From: a bacterium
GTDB lineage: Bacteria; RBG-13-66-14
DNA length: 6,305 nucleotides
Assembly: GCA_021107695.1 (NCBI GenBank)
Contig: JAIOSI010000107.1
Span: 1-6,305 of the forward strand
Direction of reading: 5' to 3'
Shown one piece after another: positions 1-5,275 of this stretch (positions are counted from its first letter, which is position 1; every line of letters begins with the position of its first letter). The notes under the pieces are model-generated. The model did no database searches and was not told the origin of the DNA. It saw only the letters and a list, made by a program, of their open reading frames with translations. A program made the translations under genes and the position numbers.

Positions 1-433
1 CGGCAATCTGATCGCCCACCTTCATTGCGTTGGTGGCTTCGAGGAGGAAATCCACCTTCTTTTCGATGGGGATGTTGAAGGGGTTGATCCGCACCTGATC
101 GTAGTTGCTCCAGTAGTCCACGTAGGCATCGAGTTCGTCGAGGATAACGTTATCATGGCGCACACTGGCAGCCGCCTTGGCGATCCCCAGTGCCATCGCC
201 GCTGTACGACGCATCTCTGCCTCGGTCAGAACGCTGGAGCAGGCAAAGCCCCAGGCTCCGTTATAGAGTACCCGCACCCCGAAGCCCTTATCAAAGCTCC
301 GACCCGCCGTCTGAACCATGCCGTTCTTTACCGACACATCCTCCGACCGCAAATCCTGGAAGCGAGCCTCCGCATAGCTGGCACCGTAGCGCGTAGCGTG
401 ATCTACCGCCAGCCGTAATAGCCCTTTAATCAA
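1..433 (-). CDS. TldD/PmbA-family metallopeptidase, N-terminal part (truncated by window edge)
   Basis: The minus strand encodes 144 residues starting MIKGLLRLAVDHATRYGASY and running off the window at base 1. Visible family features are the N-terminal YAEARFQ-like strand (about residues 20-26), the V-x-V-x-N-G turn (33-38) and the block GFGVRVLYNGAWGFA (50-64), which is the hallmark of the TldD/PmbA N-terminal domain. Family members are zinc metallopeptidases, often working as TldD-TldE pairs on unfolded or modified peptides in the cytoplasm; E. coli TldD/TldE mature microcin B17 and degrade CcdA. The zinc-binding HExxxH motif lies in a later part of the protein, so catalytic competence and TldD versus TldE type cannot be judged. 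I chose the TTG at 431-433 because AAAGGAG lies 5 nt upstream of it and no better start precedes it. It is transcribed away from the rest of the window. Family is confident; subfamily is not. Confidence 0.88.
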   Translation of the reverse strand, partial: MIKGLLRLAVDHATRYGASYAEARFQDLRSEDVSVKNGMVQTAGRSFDKGFGVRVLYNGAWGFACSSVLTEAEMRRTAAMALGIAKAAASVRHDNVILDELDAYVDYWSNYDQVRINPFNIPIEKKVDFLLEATNAMKVGDQIA

Positions 434-474
434 GGTTTCTCCTTTCCCTGTTTAACTACAGATTGACGCACCCG

Positions 475-503
475 ATACTAAATCCGCAATTTAACAATGT
501 CAA
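475..503 (-). promoter_or_regulatory. Sigma70-type promoter of the tldD-like gene
   Basis: On the minus strand a perfect TTGACA (498-503) is followed after exactly 17 nt by TAGTAT (475-480; 4 of 6 matches to TATAAT). This predicts a transcript start near 468 and a leader of about 35 nt carrying the AAAGGAG site. The -35 box is part of the inverted repeat TGTCA-AC-TGACA (498-509), which could be an operator. Promoter call from consensus only. Confidence 0.65.
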
Positions 504-555
504 CTGACAATAAGCCTTCGTTGTTCTCTTACAGATACTCTTTGATGGGTTGGGG

Positions 556-590
556 TTTCACGGGGGGTTTTTTGACCTGTAGTACAATAC
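556..590 (+). repeat. Copy 1 of a G-run/T-run/GACCT direct repeat
   Basis: TTTCAC, six G, six T, then GACCTGTAGTACAATAC. It matches the copy at 647-681 in order and spacing: TTCA, G-run, T-run, GACCT, then a GTA/TAC-rich tail. TTGACC here has no good -10 at 16-18 nt. No function recognised; it could be a regulator site or the remnant of a small dispersed element. Confidence 0.5.
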
Positions 591-646
591 ATAAAAAAGT
601 GGAGGTGTTTGCTCTTTTTAGACGGCAAAAACGATAAAGTTTTGAG

Positions 647-681
647 CTTCAAGGGGGTTTTTTTGACCTACGGTATACTGT
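647..681 (+). repeat. Copy 2 of a G-run/T-run/GACCT direct repeat
   Basis: CTTCAA, five G, seven T, then GACCTACGGTATACTGT, about 91 bp after copy 1 and in the same orientation. Unlike copy 1, its TTGACC is placed to serve as a -35 element (see 663-691). Confidence 0.5.
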
Positions 682-691
682 AAAGGATATT
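663..691 (+). promoter_or_regulatory. Possible promoter for the small membrane-protein ORF
   Basis: TTGACC (663-668, 5 of 6 matches) lies 17 nt from GATATT (686-691, 4 of 6 matches). The start would be near 698, giving a leader of about 100 nt before the ORF at 799. That leader would contain the hairpin and pseudoknot at 731-784. The -10 is weak, so this is tentative. Confidence 0.35.
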
Positions 692-730
692 GGTGATTTT
701 CTCACCAAACGGTGTATTGCAACACTTGTT

Positions 731-792
731 TCGCTTGGCTATGTGTGGGGTTGCTGTCCAAGCGACCAATCAAAATGTACCCCAGAAAGGAG
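731..792 (+). ncRNA. Candidate H-type pseudoknot leader overlapping the approach to an SD
   Basis: Stem 1 is a perfect 8 bp: TCGCTTGG (731-738) with CCAAGCGA (758-765). The 19-nt loop contains TGGGGT (746-751), which is fully complementary to ACCCCA (779-784) downstream, giving a 6-bp stem 2. The linker 766-778 is A-rich (CCAATCAAAATGT). Stem 2 ends 1 nt before the purine-rich SD AAAGGAG (786-792) of the ORF at 799. This geometry resembles small translational riboswitches or protein-bound leaders, but I do not recognise the sequence as a known class. The pairing is directly visible; function is inferred. Confidence 0.4.
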
Positions 793-798
793 TAACTA

Positions 799-912
799 AT
801 GTCAATTCTATTTGTTATTGCGGGATTAATGAGCTGGGATATGCTGCTAAGAGCTGTTCTGGGCATATTTTTCCTCGTGCTAGCTTCCAAGCGGAAGCAA
901 CATAATCGCTAA
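799..912 (+). CDS. Small single-span membrane protein, 37 aa, unknown function
   Basis: An ATG at 799 is preceded by AGAAAGGAG with a 6-nt spacer, one of the best ribosome sites in the window. The 37-residue product begins MSILFVIAGLMSWDMLLRA. It has a hydrophobic N-terminus (residues 3-11), a polar SWD kink (12-14), a hydrophobic stretch (about 15-29, rich in Leu, Val, Phe) and a basic tail SKRKQHNR (30-37). This predicts a single-pass or hairpin membrane peptide with a cytoplasmic C-terminus by the positive-inside rule. I do not recognise a family. It stands alone, with its own possible promoter and a structured leader, and is followed by a palindromic repeat. The feo promoter lies about 150 bp further on. 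It could be a regulatory or stress peptide, or a chance ORF; the strong SD and membrane-like composition favour a real gene. Confidence 0.5.
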   Translation: MSILFVIAGLMSWDMLLRAVLGIFFLVLASKRKQHNR

Positions 913-925
913 ATTGCGATTGATA

Positions 926-956
926 GCGGCGAGCATTAAAATGCCCGCCCTACATT
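926..956 (-). repeat. Palindromic repeat, upstream copy (inverted relative to 4114-4144)
   Basis: Read on the minus strand, this 31-bp stretch matches 4114-4144 at 30 of 31 bases. It has AATGTAG followed by a near-perfect hairpin with arms GGCGGGCATT and AATGCTCGCC; the only change is T for C in the second arm. It lies 13 bp after the small ORF and could fold in RNA, but no T-run follows, so a terminator role is unproven. Confidence 0.8.
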
Positions 957-1004
957 TAACCTCTCGCAGGGTCTTGGCCATATCCACCCTTCCCCGCTAG
1001 CGAG

Positions 1005-1022
1005 GAGAGAAGAGCGTCTCTC
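1005..1022. repeat. Short hairpin in the spacer before feoA
   Basis: GAGAGA (1005-1010) pairs with TCTCTC (1017-1022) around a 6-nt loop. Just upstream (989-1004) is an imperfect palindrome centred on CGCTAGCG. The area may be a decayed C/G-rich hairpin element like the one at 4197-4218. Otherwise I see nothing coding between 913 and 1139. Confidence 0.35.
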
Positions 1023-1064
1023 ACAAAATCACAAGCACCGTCGCTTATTGAGACAGAGTTGCTA

Positions 1065-1093
1065 TTGACATACAGTCTCAGTTAGGTTAGCAT
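1065..1093 (+). promoter_or_regulatory. Sigma70-type promoter of the feo operon
   Basis: A perfect TTGACA (1065-1070) lies 17 nt before TAGCAT (1088-1093; 4 of 6 matches). The predicted start is near 1100, about 40 nt before the feoA ATG at 1140. That location also argues against the in-frame ATG at 1104 as the start. TGAGAC (1049-1054) and GTCTCA (1075-1080) form an inverted repeat spanning the -35. Confidence 0.65.
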
Positions 1094-1100
1094 TCCCTTC
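1082..1100 (+). promoter_or_regulatory. Candidate iron-repressor (DtxR/IdeR-type) box over the feo -10
   Basis: The left half TTAGGTTAG is identical to the known DtxR/IdeR consensus half-site (TTAGGTTAG-S-CTAACCTAA). The centre base is C, and the right half ATTCCCTTC keeps 4 of 9 positions, so 14 of 19 overall. It overlaps the -10 and the start point, where a repressor would block transcription. Position and half-site are strong; the right half is weak. No regulator gene is in the window. Confidence 0.45.
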
Positions 1101-1139
1101 GACATGACAGTGAAGATTCTTATTTTAGGGAGGTTACCC

Positions 1140-1424
1140 ATGACGACGCAAACAGATTCAACACTATACATCGACCAGCTGCCCGCCGATACCGAGTTTG
1201 AGGTTACCCATGTTCGGGGTGGTCGCCGTGCCAAACAACGCCTGGCGGAGCTTGGTCTGCCCATTGGTTCTCGCGCCCGGATAGTAGAGCGTTATCCTCT
1301 GATTGTCAGCGTGGGAGAAACCCGCCTGGCTCTGGGACGGGGGTTGGCAAGCAAGGTTGTGGTGCGTCTGCTCGTCGACGACAGCCATTCAGCAACCTCG
1401 GAAGCTCCGGTTGAGAACGGCTAG
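1140..1424 (+). CDS. feoA: FeoA, ferrous iron transport accessory protein
   Basis: A 94-residue cytosolic protein with one FeoA (SH3-like) domain at about residues 9-77. The typical core is visible: RLAELGLPIGSRARIVERYP (34-53), with the conserved LGL-x-x-G, then IVSVGETRLALGRGLASKVVV (55-75), with the family's L-G-x-x-x-A pattern. FeoA-family proteins bind or modulate FeoB in Fe2+ uptake. Residues 78-94 are a polar tail outside the domain. I chose the ATG at 1140 because GGGAGG (1128-1133) sits 6 nt upstream; the in-frame ATG at 1104 has no SD and lies almost at the predicted transcript start. It is the first gene of the operon, 59 nt before feoB, under a promoter with a possible iron-repressor site. 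Length is slightly above the usual 75-85 aa because of the tails. Confidence 0.93.
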   Translation: MTTQTDSTLYIDQLPADTEFEVTHVRGGRRAKQRLAELGLPIGSRARIVERYPLIVSVGETRLALGRGLASKVVVRLLVDDSHSATSEAPVENG

Positions 1425-1467
1425 CGTAACTTGCAAACGGCTTATTTATGCAATACGTCTCAAATAC

Positions 1468-1473
1468 AGGAGG
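1468..1473 (+). promoter_or_regulatory. Ribosome binding site that sets the feoB start
   Basis: AGGAGG is a full SD, 10 nt before TTG at 1484; a second weaker AGGA (1476-1479) lies 4 nt before it. The in-frame ATG at 1448 lies upstream of the SD and has no SD of its own, so the TTG is preferred. Confidence 0.65.
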
Positions 1474-1483
1474 TCAGGAAAAA

Positions 1484-3931
1484 TTGGCTGAACAAAGAAA
1501 AAAGCTGAAGGTCGCCATCACCGGCAACCCAAACTGCGGCAAGACAGTCCTCTTTAACGAGCTGACCGGAGGGCGACAGCATGTCGGCAACTGGCCCGGC
1601 GTTACCGTGGAACAGCGCAGCGGAACCCATCGGGTGGACGGGCATGAGTTGGAGGTCGTTGATCTCCCCGGAACCTACTCTCTCTCACCGCTGACCCCGG
1701 ATCAAATGGTGGCACGGGACTACATCGTTTCCGATGAACCCGACGTGATCATCAACATCGTGGATGCCTCTAACCTGGAGCGCAACCTCTTCCTGACCAG
1801 CCAGCTGCTGGAGCTGGAGTTGCCTCTGGTAATCGCCCTGAACATGATGGATGTGGTGGAGGCGCGGGGCGATAAGATCGATACCGAGCAGCTATCTCAG
1901 CTCCTCGGTTGCCCGGTGGTTCCCATCGTAGCGACGAAACGGCGCAATCTCGATGGGTTAATCGAGAGCGTCATCGCCGTGGCAGAGGGAAAGACCAAGC
2001 ACAAACAGGTGCGTGTCAACTATGGTAAGGATTTGGAAAGGTCTATTGCCACGGTATCTACCTGGCTTGAGGAGCATGAGACTGTCAGCCTCGGCGGTTC
2101 AAGACGCTGGCAGGCGATTCGTCTGCTGGAGGGCGACCCGGAGTATCTGCAGAAGCTCGAAGAGCTTGAGGATGGCGAAGAGCTAAAGGGGCTGGTCGCG
2201 GCGGAATACGCCCGGATGGAGTCCCTCCTTGGCGAAGAACCGGAGAATCACTTCAACGAGGCAGCTTACGGCTTCGCCGCCGGGGCGATTCGCGAGACCA
2301 TCCGCCGCAACGCCCTGGGCCGAGCCAAGACAACGGAGAAAATCGACCGGGTGCTGACCCACCGAATCTGGGGGTTGCCGATCTTCGGGTTGCTGATGTG
2401 GTTGACCTTCGAGGTTACCTTTACCCTGGGCGCGCCGTTCATGGGCTGGATCGAGGAGGGCTTTGGCTGGCTTGCCGGACTGGCAGCCTCGATCATTCCC
2501 GAGGGGCTGCTCCAGTCCCTGGTGGTGGATGGCATCATCGGCGGAGTCGGAGGGGTGCTGGTCTTCGTGCCGAATATCCTCTTCCTCTTTTTGATGATTT
2601 CGATTCTGGAGGATTCCGGCTACATGGCACGGGCCGCCTTCGTGATGGATCGCTTCATGCACAAGCTCGGACTTCACGGTAAGAACTTTATTCCTATGGT
2701 GATCGGATTCGGCTGCACCGTTCCGGCGGTGATGGCAGCGCGGACTCTGGAGAACCCCAAGGATCGCCTGGTAACCATCCTCACCGTCCCGCTGATGAGC
2801 TGTGGCGCGCGGCTTCCGGTGTATATTCTCCTCGTCGGAGCCTTCTTCCCGGCGGCTTACGCCGGAACGATCATCTTCGGAATCTACCTGCTGGGCATCG
2901 TCCTTGCCGTGGTGATGGCAAAGCTGCTCCGTGGCACCATCCTCAAGGGCGACCGCGACCCCTTCGTCATGGAGCTGCCCTCGTACCACATTCCCACGGT
3001 GAAGGCTGTCCTGCTTCATGCCGGACAGCGGGGCTGGCTCTACATGCGCAAGGCTGGTACGATTATCCTCTTCGCGATGGTGATTATCTGGGCATTGACC
3101 GCCTTCCCCGGCGAGCCGGAGAATCCTGCCGCCTTTGAAGAGATGCGCTTGACCTCCGTAGCAGAGTTCACCGAAACTCAGGAAGAGATTGCCTTCGGGC
3201 TGGGTCTGAGCTACGCCGTTGAGGACTTCGCGCCAACGGTCGAAGCTCCCTACATCCCGTGGCTGGCGGAGAACGCCGGACTGCTCACCCTGACAGAGGG
3301 AGTAGGCGATGCCCACGAGGACTTTAGCGCAACGGTAGAGGACGACGAGCTGGCGGAAGGCTCCGCCGATTACGCCACTGCTGAGAACGAGCTTGAAGAA
3401 AGCCTCACCGCTCTGTCCGCAGACGAATCGCTCTACACTGCTGCAAGCCAGCTCTACGAGGCGGAGAGCCGCTACACCACCGAGCTTGCGATGATTGGCG
3501 CGGCGGAGGAGTCGGCTCGGCTGAAGGTTACGCCGCTGGGCTACATCGGGCGCGGTCTCTCCTACGTCTTCTATCCCCTCGGCTTCGACTGGAAGGTCTC
3601 CTCGGCTCTGGTTGCCGGATTCGCCGCCAAGGAGATCGTCGTCGGAACCCTGGGCATCCTCTACTCGATCGGCGAGGTGGACGAGTCCAGCAGCGAGCTG
3701 CAAGAGCGCATCTCCGCCGAGCTTAACGAACAGAGCGACGGCGGTGGCTGGCTCACCGCCCTGACCCTGATGGTCTTCGTGCTGATTTACGTTCCCTGCG
3801 TGGCTGTGCTGGCGGTGATCAAGCGGGAGACCGGCTCCTGGAAGTGGGTCGGCTTCTCCATCCTTTACCTCACCGGACTCGCCTACGCTGTGGCTGGGCT
3901 GACCCGCCTCATCGGCTCACTCTGGCTATAG
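1484..3931 (+). CDS. feoB: FeoB, GTP-dependent ferrous iron permease with enlarged acidic loop
   Basis: An 815-residue inner-membrane Fe2+ transporter. The N-terminal G domain has G1 GNPNCGKT (14-21), switch I with NWPGVTVE (36-43), G3 DLPG (60-63) and G4 NMMD (120-123). A helical GDI-like region follows (RRWQAIRLLEGD from 207). The membrane part starts near 285. It carries EDSGYMARAAF (376-386), gate motif GFGCTVP (408-414; C411, Thr where Asn is common) and MSCGARLPVY (438-447; C440). A second gate block, SALVAGFAAKEIVVGTLG, comes before the last two helices. The striking feature is residues 543-682 between two membrane spans. This stretch has about 33 Asp/Glu, three Arg and no Lys, and is probably extracytoplasmic by the positive-inside rule. 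The usual loop is shorter; E. coli FeoB is 773 aa in total. The TTG start is set by AGGAGG; ATG 1448 would add 12 residues. The gene following begins 9 nt after the stop. Confidence 0.97.
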   Translation: MAEQRKKLKVAITGNPNCGKTVLFNELTGGRQHVGNWPGVTVEQRSGTHRVDGHELEVVDLPGTYSLSPLTPDQMVARDYIVSDEPDVIINIVDASNLERNLFLTSQLLELELPLVIALNMMDVVEARGDKIDTEQLSQLLGCPVVPIVATKRRNLDGLIESVIAVAEGKTKHKQVRVNYGKDLERSIATVSTWLEEHETVSLGGSRRWQAIRLLEGDPEYLQKLEELEDGEELKGLVAAEYARMESLLGEEPENHFNEAAYGFAAGAIRETIRRNALGRAKTTEKIDRVLTHRIWGLPIFGLLMWLTFEVTFTLGAPFMGWIEEGFGWLAGLAASIIPEGLLQSLVVDGIIGGVGGVLVFVPNILFLFLMISILEDSGYMARAAFVMDRFMHKLGLHGKNFIPMVIGFGCTVPAVMAARTLENPKDRLVTILTVPLMSCGARLPVYILLVGAFFPAAYAGTIIFGIYLLGIVLAVVMAKLLRGTILKGDRDPFVMELPSYHIPTVKAVLLHAGQRGWLYMRKAGTIILFAMVIIWALTAFPGEPENPAAFEEMRLTSVAEFTETQEEIAFGLGLSYAVEDFAPTVEAPYIPWLAENAGLLTLTEGVGDAHEDFSATVEDDELAEGSADYATAENELEESLTALSADESLYTAASQLYEAESRYTTELAMIGAAEESARLKVTPLGYIGRGLSYVFYPLGFDWKVSSALVAGFAAKEIVVGTLGILYSIGEVDESSSELQERISAELNEQSDGGGWLTALTLMVFVLIYVPCVAVLAVIKRETGSWKWVGFSILYLTGLAYAVAGLTRLIGSLWL

Positions 3932-3940
3932 AGGAAAACC

Positions 3941-4108
3941 ATGCCAAGCTGGCTGATAATCGTCCTGATGATCGCCGGGGCTGTGGGGGTGCTGATCCTC
4001 TACGCCCGCCGGGAGATCAACAAAGACCCGTGCAAGGGCTGCGCCGGCTGTAGCGTCGCCGCACAGGCGAAGGCAAGGAAGAAAAGAGAAAGAAAGCAAC
4101 GAAGGTAA
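3941..4108 (+). CDS. FeoB-associated Cys-rich membrane protein, 55 aa
   Basis: An ATG at 3941 lies 9 nt after the feoB stop, with GAGG (3931-3934) 6 nt upstream and overlapping the end of that stop codon, so it is probably translationally coupled to feoB. The product has one N-terminal membrane span (MPSWLIIVLMIAGAVGVLIL, 1-20), a short linker YARREINK, a Cys cluster DPCKGCAGCS (C31, C34, C37) and a very basic tail (44-55: nine Lys/Arg of twelve). Small single-span proteins with a C-terminal CxxCxxC cluster directly after feoB are a known family (FeoB-associated Cys-rich membrane protein), proposed to help FeoB function. The cluster may bind iron or another metal on the cytoplasmic side, given the basic tail. 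Family typical length is about 45-60 aa. The overlapping frames in this region show no recognisable protein. Function within the family is not established. Confidence 0.88.
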   Translation: MPSWLIIVLMIAGAVGVLILYARREINKDPCKGCAGCSVAAQAKARKKRERKQRR

Positions 4109-4113
4109 CGTGC

Positions 4114-4144
4114 AATGTAGGGCGGGCATTTTAATGCCCGCCGC
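4114..4144 (+). repeat. Palindromic repeat, downstream copy (hairpin 1)
   Basis: AATGTAG is followed by a perfect hairpin: GGCGGGCATT (4121-4130), TT, AATGCCCGCC (4133-4142). It matches 926-956 in inverted orientation at 30 of 31 bases and begins 6 bp after the Cys-rich gene's stop. It could fold at the end of the feo transcript, but no T-run follows (GCAAAATT). Confidence 0.85.
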
Positions 4145-4196
4145 AAAATTATCATGGATTTAAGTTCCGCCCCTCACCCCAGCCCGTGGGACGAGT

Positions 4197-4218
4197 CCCC
4201 TCCCCAGAGGGGAGAGGG
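4197..4218. repeat. Hairpin 2, C-run/G-run palindrome
   Basis: CTCCCC (4200-4205) pairs with GGGGAG (4209-4214) around AGA. Past a bulged A4215, CCC (4197-4199) pairs with GGG (4216-4218). The left flank (4168-4185, CCTCACCCC type) and the extra G residues look like one larger dispersed repeat element of about 4168-4221. Confidence 0.65.
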
Positions 4219-4244
4219 GGCAACATCTACGAGATTTTGACGTT

Positions 4245-4272
4245 GTAGGGGCGGACCTATGTGTCCGCCCTT
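4245..4272 (+). repeat. Hairpin 3, GTAGGGGC-type palindrome
   Basis: GTAGGGGC (4245-4252) opens the element. GGGCGGAC (4249-4256) pairs perfectly with GTCCGCCC (4263-4270) around a 6-nt loop. It shares the GTAGGG lead with hairpin 1 and, inverted, with hairpin 4. Confidence 0.75.
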
Positions 4273-4314
4273 CATCAATATAATAAGGTCGGAAATCACG
4301 CAGATAGTGTTCAC

Positions 4315-4340
4315 GGGCCGACCTAAAGGTCGGCCCCTAC
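4315..4340 (-). repeat. Hairpin 4, GTAGGGGC-type palindrome (opposite orientation)
   Basis: GGGCCGACC (4315-4323) pairs perfectly with GGTCGGCCC (4328-4336) around TAAA. The element ends CCCCTAC, that is GTAGGGG on the minus strand, so hairpins 3 and 4 face each other. Confidence 0.75.
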
Positions 4341-4382
4341 GTAAACCTCGCAAGATATGACAACATCGCTGTTTCACGCCAT

Positions 4383-4421
4383 AGGGGCGAACTGATTCAA
4401 TGGGAATCGGTCTTCGCCCCT
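4383..4421. repeat. Hairpin 5, long stem with AGGGGCGAA arms
   Basis: AGGGGCGAA (4383-4391) is complementary to TTCGCCCCT (4413-4421). Inside, CTGATTC (4392-4398) pairs with GAATCGG (4404-4410) with one wobble, leaving a 5-nt loop and a small bulge. It is followed by TTCC and an AT-rich stretch. Of the five hairpins in 4109-4505 it has the longest stem. I see no gene and no convincing promoter in this spacer. Confidence 0.7.
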
Positions 4422-4505
4422 TTCCTATAAATATGCAGGAAGCGCACTCCACGCCCACTACCCAAATATGGTAAACTTCGCCTGATTCATTCTTCCGGGA
4501 GCTTG

Positions 4506-5264
4506 GTGGGACTCTTCGTTATCGCCTTTGTCGTGCTGGTGCTGGGGCTGGTCTTCGGCAGCTTTGCCAACGTCCTCATCTATCGGCTGCCGCTGAACAT
4601 CTCCATCGTCCGCCCGGGGAGCTTCTGTCCGGCGTGCAAAGAGCCGCTCGCAGCCGACGAGAAGCTGCCGCTGATGAGCTACCTGAGTCAGGGCGGTCGC
4701 TGCCTGCACTGTAAAGAGAAAATCTCGCTGCGCTATCCGTTGGTAGAGCTAACGATGGCACTGGGCTGGCTGGGGCTGCTGCTGCACTACGGCGCGGCGT
4801 TCGAGGCATTGGTCGGCGCGGTACTCTTCTTCTTCCTGCTCACCACGGCGGCGACGGACCTCAGCTCCGGGCTGATTCCCGATAAGCTGACCATCCCGAT
4901 GATGATCATCGGCTTCGCCCTGAGCTTCTATCCCTTTGGGCTTACACCGTTTTCGAGTTTGCTCGGCGTGTTGATCGGCGGTGGACTGCTGCTGATATTT
5001 GCCCTGCTGGGCAAGGTGATATTTAAGCGAGAGGCGATGGGCGGCGGCGACCTGAAGCTCCTCGCCGGAATCGGAGCCTTCGTCGGCTGGGAGGCGGTGC
5101 TGCTGACCGCCTTCATCGCTGTTCTCACCGGAGCTATCTACGGCGCGATTTATCAGGGAATTACGAAGAAGAAGGAGCTGCGCTTCGGTCCCTTCCTCGC
5201 CCTGGGCGGGCTGGTGGCATTCCTCTTCAGCGATACCATCCTCGGCTGGTACCTGAGTTTGTAA
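4506..5264 (+). CDS. Prepilin peptidase / N-methyltransferase (A24, PilD-like)
   Basis: A 252-residue polytopic membrane aspartyl protease that removes leader peptides from type IV prepilins or pseudopilins and usually N-methylates the new N-terminus. An N-terminal span (3-17) is followed by the family signature FGSFANVLIYRLP (17-29). Then comes the cytoplasmic domain with two zinc-type pairs, CPAC (41-44) and CLHC (66-69), and SLRYPLVE (74-81). The two catalytic aspartates are D118 in TDLSSGLIPD and D182 in MGGGDLKLLAG. Further hydrophobic spans reach the C-terminus. The full cysteine domain suggests the bifunctional type. GTG at 4506 has GGGAG (4497-4501) 4 nt upstream; TTG at 4503 is only 1 nt from it and less likely. 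The downstream glycosyltransferase's SD abuts this stop codon, so they are co-transcribed. No pilin genes are in the window, so its substrates are unknown and pilD versus gspO/comC naming is not assigned. Confidence 0.93.
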   Translation: MGLFVIAFVVLVLGLVFGSFANVLIYRLPLNISIVRPGSFCPACKEPLAADEKLPLMSYLSQGGRCLHCKEKISLRYPLVELTMALGWLGLLLHYGAAFEALVGAVLFFFLLTTAATDLSSGLIPDKLTIPMMIIGFALSFYPFGLTPFSSLLGVLIGGGLLLIFALLGKVIFKREAMGGGDLKLLAGIGAFVGWEAVLLTAFIAVLTGAIYGAIYQGITKKKELRFGPFLALGGLVAFLFSDTILGWYLSL

Positions 5265-5275
5265 GGAGAGTAATC

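Noticed and set aside
155..418. 87-codon plus-strand frame
   Set aside because: It lies opposite the tldD-like gene, which has family motifs, a promoter and an SD; the product resembles nothing.
562..573. G-run plus T-run taken as a rho-independent terminator (also 653-664)
   Set aside because: No GC-rich hairpin precedes either T-run, and no gene ends shortly upstream on the plus strand.
574..588. TTGACC followed by TACAAT (and TATACT in copy 2) as promoter elements
   Set aside because: The hexamers are only about 5 nt apart, incompatible with sigma70 spacing.
690..905. 71-codon plus-strand frame from a TTG
   Set aside because: Its SD-like AAGGA is too close to the TTG, the protein has no recognisable features, and it overlaps the better supported ORF at 799 in another frame.
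1104..1139. Earlier in-frame ATG for feoA (12 extra residues)
   Set aside because: No SD, and it lies within a few bases of the predicted transcript start; ATG 1140 has GGGAGG at ideal spacing.
1130..1212. Exact 13-bp direct repeat GAGGTTACCCATG at 1130-1142 and 1200-1212
   Set aside because: The second copy's ATG is out of frame inside feoA and cannot give an internal start; probably coincidence or a tiny duplication with no clear effect.
2183..3703. 506-codon open frame on the minus strand inside feoB
   Set aside because: It lies entirely opposite feoB, whose motifs are unambiguous. The predicted protein is low-complexity and His/Gln/Arg-rich with no family features. It results from the codon usage of feoB.
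3844..4053. Plus-strand frame spanning the end of feoB and the Cys-rich gene
   Set aside because: Out of frame with both real genes, no SD, Arg/Pro-rich composition typical of a shadow frame.
4426..4431. TATAAA as -10 for the prepilin peptidase gene
   Set aside because: No acceptable -35 at 16-18 nt upstream (GGAATC), so a promoter is not supported.
4109..4505. CRISPR array
   Set aside because: The palindromes differ from each other, are irregularly spaced and no cas gene is present.
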